Positions 6,301 to 9,999 of a DNA stretch of 9,999 bases are shown here, in pieces. How positions within the stretch are numbered: position 1 is the first letter of the stretch; each line of letters begins with the position of its first letter. The DNA comes from CAZLMW01 sp964560875. GTDB lineage: Bacteria; Myxococcota_A; UBA9042. The notes below the pieces were generated by a model, which searched no databases, was not told the origin of the DNA, and saw nothing but the letters and a program-made list of their open reading frames with translations. The position numbers and the translations under genes are program-made. The DNA lies in the NCBI GenBank assembly GCA_964560875.1, contig CAZLMW010000196.1, positions 1-9,999 on the forward strand, written 5' to 3'.

Positions 6301-6773
6301 ACCGGGAAGTTGCCGTTGCCGATGTCGAGCACGGCGGGTTGGCCGTAGGTCGGCGAGCCCTCGGTCACGTCGATTACGTACATCACGTCGTCTTTGAAGT
6401 CGTAGTCGTCGCCGTGGTGGCGGTCGACGATGCTCTTGATATCCAGCGGGCCTGAAAACGGCACCGAGATCGGCGAGTACGTGCCCCAGCCCGAGAGCGT
6501 GTCGACCAGCTGCCGGGTCGTCTTTTCGAACACTGTCGGCGCGACCTGGGAGGCGTTTATGCGCATCTTGCCGCTGGCCGAGTCGTAGCGCGTCGCCAGG
6601 TCGTTGGGCAGCGGGATCTTGGGCAGCGGCCGGTAGAAGAAGTCGAAAACGACGGTGGTGTCCGCGCCGTTGCCGGGCGCGATGCCTTCCACCTCGTCGA
6701 GGCAGCCAGATAGCGGCAACGTGCTCGCGAGGAGCAGGGCGGCGATGGTCTTGAACGTGTATCGCTTGCTCAT
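3390..6773 (-). CDS. Large lipoprotein lipase/esterase, VolA-like alpha/beta-hydrolase
   Basis: The 1127-aa product has a signal peptide with lipobox LSGC (acylated Cys24). Residues 38-115 (VVFDFFYRPLPKIPLPNDLA, then LSGWGTYSPISVPFSGPLD) resemble the N-terminal domain of bacterial virulence-factor lipases (Pfam Lipase_bact_N), the type seen in Vibrio VolA. An EF-hand-like loop DLNGNGKLDPGE (186-197) continues into DTDLDGHLD (198-206). The hydrolase core has an oxyanion-type GHGYTSNKAE (483-492), a second calcium-type loop DFDGDGKVD (614-622), and the nucleophile elbow GGSLGG with Ser636. Asp912 (NTVGDMNVP) and His1048 (GGKHGFW) are the likely acid and base. A Cys-rich insert at 746-769 has a twin CX3C pattern. 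It probably hydrolyses lipids or esters at the cell surface; the substrate is unknown. It follows the barrel gene by 9 bp. The start is fixed by the lipobox and a Shine-Dalgarno at 6780-6785. Confidence 0.88.
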   Translation of the reverse strand: MSKRYTFKTIAALLLASTLPLSGCLDEVEGIAPGNGADTTVVFDFFYRPLPKIPLPNDLATRYDSASGKMRINASQVAPTVFEKTTRQLVDTLSGWGTYSPISVPFSGPLDIKSIVDRHHGDDYDFKDDVMYVIDVTEGSPTYGQPAVLDIGNGNFPVVLEKIDHYWPSDIRRDTNSILFEEHDEDLNGNGKLDPGEDTDLDGHLDKPNWFPFAHGRFDPAKHKDFRKMDLAQRADALMTFYERETNTLIARPLIPLRAKTTYAVIVTERLLDADGEKVGSPFDFIHHLGQKDALAKLPDILAAGKDTFGGLAIKDVAFAWTFTTADVYADLTAVRDGLYGHGAQKHLADEFPADLSDINKLWDKKPKYGFENLHIVSGESFKPIVDQARDGLLGKQGPVQKERDQIGLQYVGHHIFGTYKSPRMFRRTDAEGNYLNYNQMSWPADMDSKKAMADAEEVTFWMTVPRKEATKDGKPLGVVILGHGYTSNKAELMGFHSHFSRMGLAVVAIDNVSHGLDLKADDKILLDLLLASRGMKKLGDALTRNRSWDQNVDEVGDSGADFWTAYTFHTRDVVRQTAVDYVQLIRILRSWDGTKRWSFDVNGSKAGGDLAGDFDGDGKVDLGGPNMPVTMTGGSLGGIMAAVMGGLEPHLEAVLPVAGGGGLIDVGVRSIQGGVKEAVTLRLMGPLYVGQPDAKSGDIRVRTVVPNLNKTAMVHVATIPKAVADKLAVGDSLLARNLSNGEYDCARLIPEQGCVNACKKDDACKKRCVTFRVAIASDISRDKPQKHELAFYKGDAFQMGVIDPKMHRACKLKADAGDPVHVVNKFGVDVKFHFQSAALDFKKDTHLSPIAEGLGLHRARPAMRRFLGFAQMVLDPADPAVWAVNFKGGQLTYGNGDEVKTHAIVLNTVGDMNVPVNTGAAIGRAAGLIDFKTPVKEWGGRTVNQVLLDTFVIESVDKIPRYVQPNGAGILFDPEDLSQSATPTSAGGSPLPAVGQIVRWDKPAARGNDGFHAPRLQPPLHKHAVGKDTQGGISGTFFPYIEPGGKHGFWEPGQHTDRLIAWCKQGAQKKIDDAKSCEQQPWFDHGAMVVESMAVYLRSGGKEFRLDPCMSTGTCKGIPAPPAARK

Positions 6774-6779
6774 GGTGTG

Positions 6780-6785
6780 CTCCTA
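6780..6785 (-). promoter_or_regulatory. Shine-Dalgarno overlapping the upstream stop codon
   Basis: On the reverse strand TAGGAG contains the TAG stop of the barrel gene and the AGGAG ribosome-binding site of the lipase gene, six bases before its ATG. Ribosomes finishing the first gene end on the second gene's binding site, which favours coupled translation and supports a two-gene operon. Confidence 0.85.
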
Positions 6786-8477
6786 TTTCGCGGTCGGGTT
6801 GGGGCCCCAGGACAGGACAAAGCGGCCACCGGTGATGGTGCCGAGCTCGTCGCCGTTGGGTCCCTGCAAGGCGCCACCAGCCATCAACGCACCGTACTCG
6901 ATTCCGGCCGCGAGCAGCCCGCCCGCGACGTTGTGCTGGTAGCGGACCCCGACGTCGAGCTCGATGCCGTACATCGAATCGGCGGGCTTGGCGTCGAGGT
7001 AGTTGCGCGCCGTGCCGCCGCCCTTGGTGCGGGTGTGGAAGGGATCGAGCGGGTCGGCCAGCGCCCAGGCGAGCAGCGCGCCGCCGTAGATGGACAGGCC
7101 GTCGGTCACCTCGTAGCCGATCTTGGGGAAGATGCTGAGCGTGTTGGTGACGGAGCCGGCGGTGGCGAGGCGCTCGAGGTCTTCGTTGGGTTCGCCGACG
7201 TAGAGGGGATCGGACGCGGTCAGGCGCGCGCGGGCCGACTGCCAGGCGAGCACCCGGCGGAAGAGCACCAGGCCCATCTGCGCGTTGGGGTCGTTCTTGA
7301 AGTTGCGGATGGTCTTGTCGTCGGTTGTGGCGTCGCCGGTCGCGAAGTTGAGGTCGAGCTCGGCGCGGAGTTTGCCGCTGTCGTAGCGGGCGAGGGCCGT
7401 AAATCCGGTCTGGTTGACGTCGTGTTCGGGGTATTCGGGGGACGGGGCCAGCGTCGTCGTGCCGCTGAGCAGCACGTACTCGGCGCGCAGCCACAGGCCA
7501 TCGCCGTAGCCGTCCCGGGTCTTCGGGCGCATATCGAGGTCGGCGGCGGCGTCGAAGGCGTGCACGTCGAGCTTTTTGCCGTCGGCGTGATTTTGCGTGC
7601 GGTAGACGTAGTAGAGGCCGACCCACTGCTCCTTGGCGAGGTACATGCGCGCGGCGCCGATGACCTGTTCGGCCTTGTCGATCGTGTTGGGCGACCAGGC
7701 GGCGCGGATGCTGTCGGTTTGCGGCCACTGCACGTCGTCTTGCACGACACGATCGGCGGCGCCCATGACGACAAGACCGCGGAGGTTGGACGAGGTGCCT
7801 GCCCAGGGGCGCACGAAGAAGAGCGCGCGGTTGACCCGGTCGCCGGTGCCGGGGAGCGTGAACCACGCGTCGTAGCGCTTGTCGAAGGCTTGCATGCCGT
7901 CGTTGGCGAGCATGCCCGTGCCCCAGTTGCTGGTCATCTGCCCGACGCGCAGGCCGATTTTGCCCTTGTAGTCGGCGGCGGCGTACATGGCGAGCGGGGC
8001 TACAGCGTCAAAAGAATCGGACGGGCGCCGGTCCCCGGCGAGATCGCCATCGCCGTAACGACCAACGACCGTCCCGCTCGCGACGTCCGTGGCCAGATGC
8101 AGCCCCCAGGAGAGCGACTCGGACGCAGAGGCTTTGCCCACCAGGTCGAGCTTGATTGTTGCCCGGGTGCCGACCTCCATCCCATCGGGCGACTGTGCGC
8201 CGCCGGCATCCACCTGGAAAGCGCTGTACTGCGCCCCATGCGCGCGGACGAAGCCAGCGACACCGATCGAGATCTTGCCCGCTTTCAGGTCGCCGGCTTG
8301 GGGCGAATCGTCAGCCTTGGGCGAATCGTCCGCGTTGTGCTGGGCGGGTTTTGCGGTCGGGGTTGCGGCGCCGGCCATCGGCGCTGCGTGGGCGAACACG
8401 GGGGCGCTTGCGAGCATGGCTGCGATCACGACAACGGCGGCTGATGCAGGGCGAGCGAAGGGGATGCGACGCGGCAT
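6783..8477 (-). CDS. Predicted outer-membrane beta-barrel (porin-like) protein
   Basis: The 564-aa product has a clear signal peptide: basic MPRRIPFAR, a hydrophobic core 11-24 and cleavage probably after AHA at 31. An Ala/Pro/Asp linker with two ADDSP copies follows (32-65). From residue 68 onward the sequence alternates hydrophobic and polar residues in strand-length blocks (KISIGVAGFVRAH, GLWLRAEYVLLSG, WVGLYYVYRTQN), as in transmembrane beta barrels. Loops are rich in Gly, Asp and Asn. The segment GQMTSNWGTGMLAND (179-193) looks like a conserved porin-type turn. The last strand is probably GRFVLSW (551-557), but the C-terminus is PNPTAK instead of the usual terminal aromatic residue. I cannot name the family, and it does not show the FadL N-terminal hatch. 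It heads the operon with the lipase. GGAG five bases before ATG 8477 supports the start. Passage of lipase products or substrates is inferred only. Confidence 0.85.
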   Translation of the reverse strand: MPRRIPFARPASAAVVVIAAMLASAPVFAHAAPMAGAATPTAKPAQHNADDSPKADDSPQAGDLKAGKISIGVAGFVRAHGAQYSAFQVDAGGAQSPDGMEVGTRATIKLDLVGKASASESLSWGLHLATDVASGTVVGRYGDGDLAGDRRPSDSFDAVAPLAMYAAADYKGKIGLRVGQMTSNWGTGMLANDGMQAFDKRYDAWFTLPGTGDRVNRALFFVRPWAGTSSNLRGLVVMGAADRVVQDDVQWPQTDSIRAAWSPNTIDKAEQVIGAARMYLAKEQWVGLYYVYRTQNHADGKKLDVHAFDAAADLDMRPKTRDGYGDGLWLRAEYVLLSGTTTLAPSPEYPEHDVNQTGFTALARYDSGKLRAELDLNFATGDATTDDKTIRNFKNDPNAQMGLVLFRRVLAWQSARARLTASDPLYVGEPNEDLERLATAGSVTNTLSIFPKIGYEVTDGLSIYGGALLAWALADPLDPFHTRTKGGGTARNYLDAKPADSMYGIELDVGVRYQHNVAGGLLAAGIEYGALMAGGALQGPNGDELGTITGGRFVLSWGPNPTAK

Positions 8478-8619
8478 AACGGCTCCAACTGAAGGCGAGC
8501 ACGCTCCTTAGCGCAGATCTGCCGCCGATTGAAGGGATTTGCGACGGCGTACCGGTGGTCAAAGAAGTCTCAGTATGTAGGATGAAGGGGAAGACACCTT
8601 CCAACCCCGCTCCAGGTGA
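8478..8619. promoter_or_regulatory. Divergent intergenic region presumed to hold both promoters
   Basis: This 142-bp gap separates the reverse operon from the forward FHA regulator, so promoters for both must lie here or overlap the gene starts. On the reverse strand TTGACC (8557-8562) is a fair -35 candidate, but no convincing -10 lies 16-18 bases on. On the forward strand TATGTA (8574-8579) is a possible -10 without a good -35. I see no sigma-54 -24/-12 element (TGGC-N8-TGC). Site-level calls are weak. Confidence 0.4.
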
Positions 8620-9999
8620 ATGGCCGATAACACCTTCCGTCGCGTCAATCGATTCGCCGCCGCCTCCTGGCAAGGCAGCCACGCCCGCTGGCGCCTGCAT
8701 GTTCTGCGCGCGGCCGATCCGGAACGCTGCAACACGGTGATGACGCTGCCAGCCGGCGCGACGCTGATCGGACGGGACCCCGAAGGCACAGGCGAAAAGC
8801 TCGTCGTCGACGACCGCGCCATGTCGCGAACCCACGCCACGCTGATCGTGCGCGGGCCGGCCAAACGCGTCGAAGTCATCGATCACAACAGCATCAACGG
8901 CACCTGGGTCAGCGGCGTGCGCGTGTCCGAGTCCGTGTGGGCGAGCGACGGCGATGTCTTGCGTTTTGGCGGCATGGTCGCGGTGCTCGAAGCCGACGGC
9001 GGCCTGCTGATCGACGCACCTGACGCGACCGAATCGATCCCGGGACTAAGCGAAGTGGCGCGCCGCGTCCGCAGCCAGCTCGAGATGGCCTCGGGCGACG
9101 ATCTCCCCGTCATGATCCTCGGCGAGGCCGACACCGGCAAAGAACGCGCCGGCGTCATGCTGCACAAGATCGGGATGCGCTGGGGCGAATTCGTTCACGT
9201 CGACATCGCCGAATTCTCCGAAGATCAGCTCGGGCCAGAGCTCTTCGGTGAGGTTGCCGACCCATCGACCGGCGAACCCGAACGACCCGGAGCGTTTCGG
9301 CGCGCCCACAACGGCACACTGCTGATCGAGGGCATCGAACACCTCACGCCGCTGCACCAGGTCTGGCTGCTTCGCGCGGTCGATGAGCGCCTCGTACAAC
9401 CGCTGGGTGGTGACGACTACGTGGCGGTGGACGTTCGCGTTATCACCGCATCCACGGCCGACATCCGTCGTCTCGTGCAAGGCCGCTTCCACCAGGGCTT
9501 GCTGCGCCTGCTGCGGAGCCACGAGATCCACATGTCGCCGGTCCATCACCGGCGCCCCGATCTCATCGCGCTGGCCGACATCGTGTGCCCACCAGACGGC
9601 GTCTCCACCTGGGCGGAGCTCCTCGACGGCGACGCGACCGAGATTCTGCTCCTCCACGACTGGCCGACCAACCTGCGCGAGCTGGCCGAGGTCATGACGT
9701 GGATCAAAGAACACATGCAGGGCTCGGTAGCCACCATCGAGTCGCTGCCCCGGCCGCTTGTCGAGGGCGTCGAAGCGCGCCTCGGAGATGACGACAGCGA
9801 CCTGCCACCCGCGATCGCACCACCGGTCAAGGTCAGCCGCGCCGAAAGCCGCCCCGATGGCGATGTCCTGCGCGACCTGATGCGCCGCCACCGCGGCAAC
9901 CTCGGCGCCGTGGCCCGCGAGCTCGGCGCCCACCGAAGGCAGGTCTACCGCTGGCTCGACTACGCCGGCGTCCCCCGCGACTTCGGGGCGGAACCGTAG
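8620..9999 (+). CDS. FHA domain - degenerate sigma-54-activator AAA+ - Fis HTH regulator
   Basis: The 459-aa product has three parts. The FHA domain (about 25-125) shows IGRDPEG (50-56), SRTHA (69-73) and NSINGTWV (90-97), the phosphothreonine-binding signature. The AAA+ domain (about 140-365) follows sigma-54 activators: Walker A GEADTGKE (168-175), ELFG (207-210), NGTLLI (231-236), VRVITAST (272-279), RFHQGLLRLLR (289-299) and sensor II WPTNLRELAEV (348-358). A Fis-type HTH lies at 415-450 (GNLGAVARELGAHRRQVYRW). Key residues are changed: the GAFTGA loop that contacts sigma-54 is absent after ELFG, and the Walker B DE is replaced by EG (LIEGIEHL, 235-242). It may therefore bind DNA in response to phosphorylated partners without remodelling sigma-54 polymerase. 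An in-frame TGA at 8617-8619 makes ATG 8620 the earliest start, although AGGTGA abuts it with almost no spacing. It is divergent from the lipase operon. The stop is the last codon of the window. Confidence 0.9.
   Translation: MADNTFRRVNRFAAASWQGSHARWRLHVLRAADPERCNTVMTLPAGATLIGRDPEGTGEKLVVDDRAMSRTHATLIVRGPAKRVEVIDHNSINGTWVSGVRVSESVWASDGDVLRFGGMVAVLEADGGLLIDAPDATESIPGLSEVARRVRSQLEMASGDDLPVMILGEADTGKERAGVMLHKIGMRWGEFVHVDIAEFSEDQLGPELFGEVADPSTGEPERPGAFRRAHNGTLLIEGIEHLTPLHQVWLLRAVDERLVQPLGGDDYVAVDVRVITASTADIRRLVQGRFHQGLLRLLRSHEIHMSPVHHRRPDLIALADIVCPPDGVSTWAELLDGDATEILLLHDWPTNLRELAEVMTWIKEHMQGSVATIESLPRPLVEGVEARLGDDDSDLPPAIAPPVKVSRAESRPDGDVLRDLMRRHRGNLGAVARELGAHRRQVYRWLDYAGVPRDFGAEP

Noticed and set aside
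6220..7866. 548-codon reverse open frame overlapping both operon genes
   Set aside because: It is Arg/Pro/His-rich, out of frame with both genes and crosses their junction, typical of a shifted frame in GC-rich coding DNA.
6777..8444. 555-codon forward open frame antisense to the barrel gene
   Set aside because: It is the mirror of the beta-barrel gene, rich in Val, Gly and Arg without recognisable motifs. The reverse frame has a signal peptide, a good Shine-Dalgarno and barrel strands.

Overview
This is a high-GC bacterial window with long lipoproteins, a GC-rich wobble pattern, an FHA-linked sigma-54-activator-type regulator and many antisense shadow frames. This style suggests Myxococcota or a related delta-proteobacterial lineage. 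That assignment is inferred from gene content only, because no rRNA or marker gene is present.

Layout. The left edge (1-505) carries the 3' end of a CopG/RHH antitoxin-like gene, then a complete VapB-like RHH antitoxin gene. Neither has a recognisable toxin inside the window. Two forward genes follow. The first (601-1293) encodes a 230-aa protein that I cannot assign to a family; its N-terminus resembles cargo or associated proteins of contractile injection systems. The second (1319-2566) encodes a secreted lipoprotein of the dienelactone-hydrolase / PAF-acetylhydrolase-like alpha/beta-hydrolase group.

Between the convergent ends of that hydrolase and the large reverse-strand operon lies about 820 bp of non-coding but highly structured DNA. 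It holds an inverted repeat over the hydrolase stop codon, a short perfect palindrome, a 191-bp MITE-like element bounded by 29-bp inverted repeats, a long imperfect inverted repeat (3069-3187), and five tandem copies of a roughly 41-bp unit. The tandem copies end a few bases from the stop codon of the operon's last gene.

The reverse-strand operon (8477 to 3390) encodes a predicted outer-membrane beta-barrel protein followed by an 1127-aa lipoprotein of the bacterial lipase / VolA-like alpha/beta-hydrolase type. The two are separated by 9 bp, and the second gene's Shine-Dalgarno overlaps the first gene's stop codon. The pairing suggests surface lipid or ester hydrolysis coupled to passage of the product across the outer membrane.

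Divergent from the operon, a forward gene (8620-9999) encodes an FHA domain, a degenerate sigma-54-activator AAA+ domain and a Fis-type helix-turn-helix. It has lost the GAFTGA loop and the Walker B acidic pair, so it probably does not drive sigma-54 transcription in the usual way. By position it is a candidate regulator of the operon. The most interesting unexplained material is the structured convergent region and the barrel/lipase pair.
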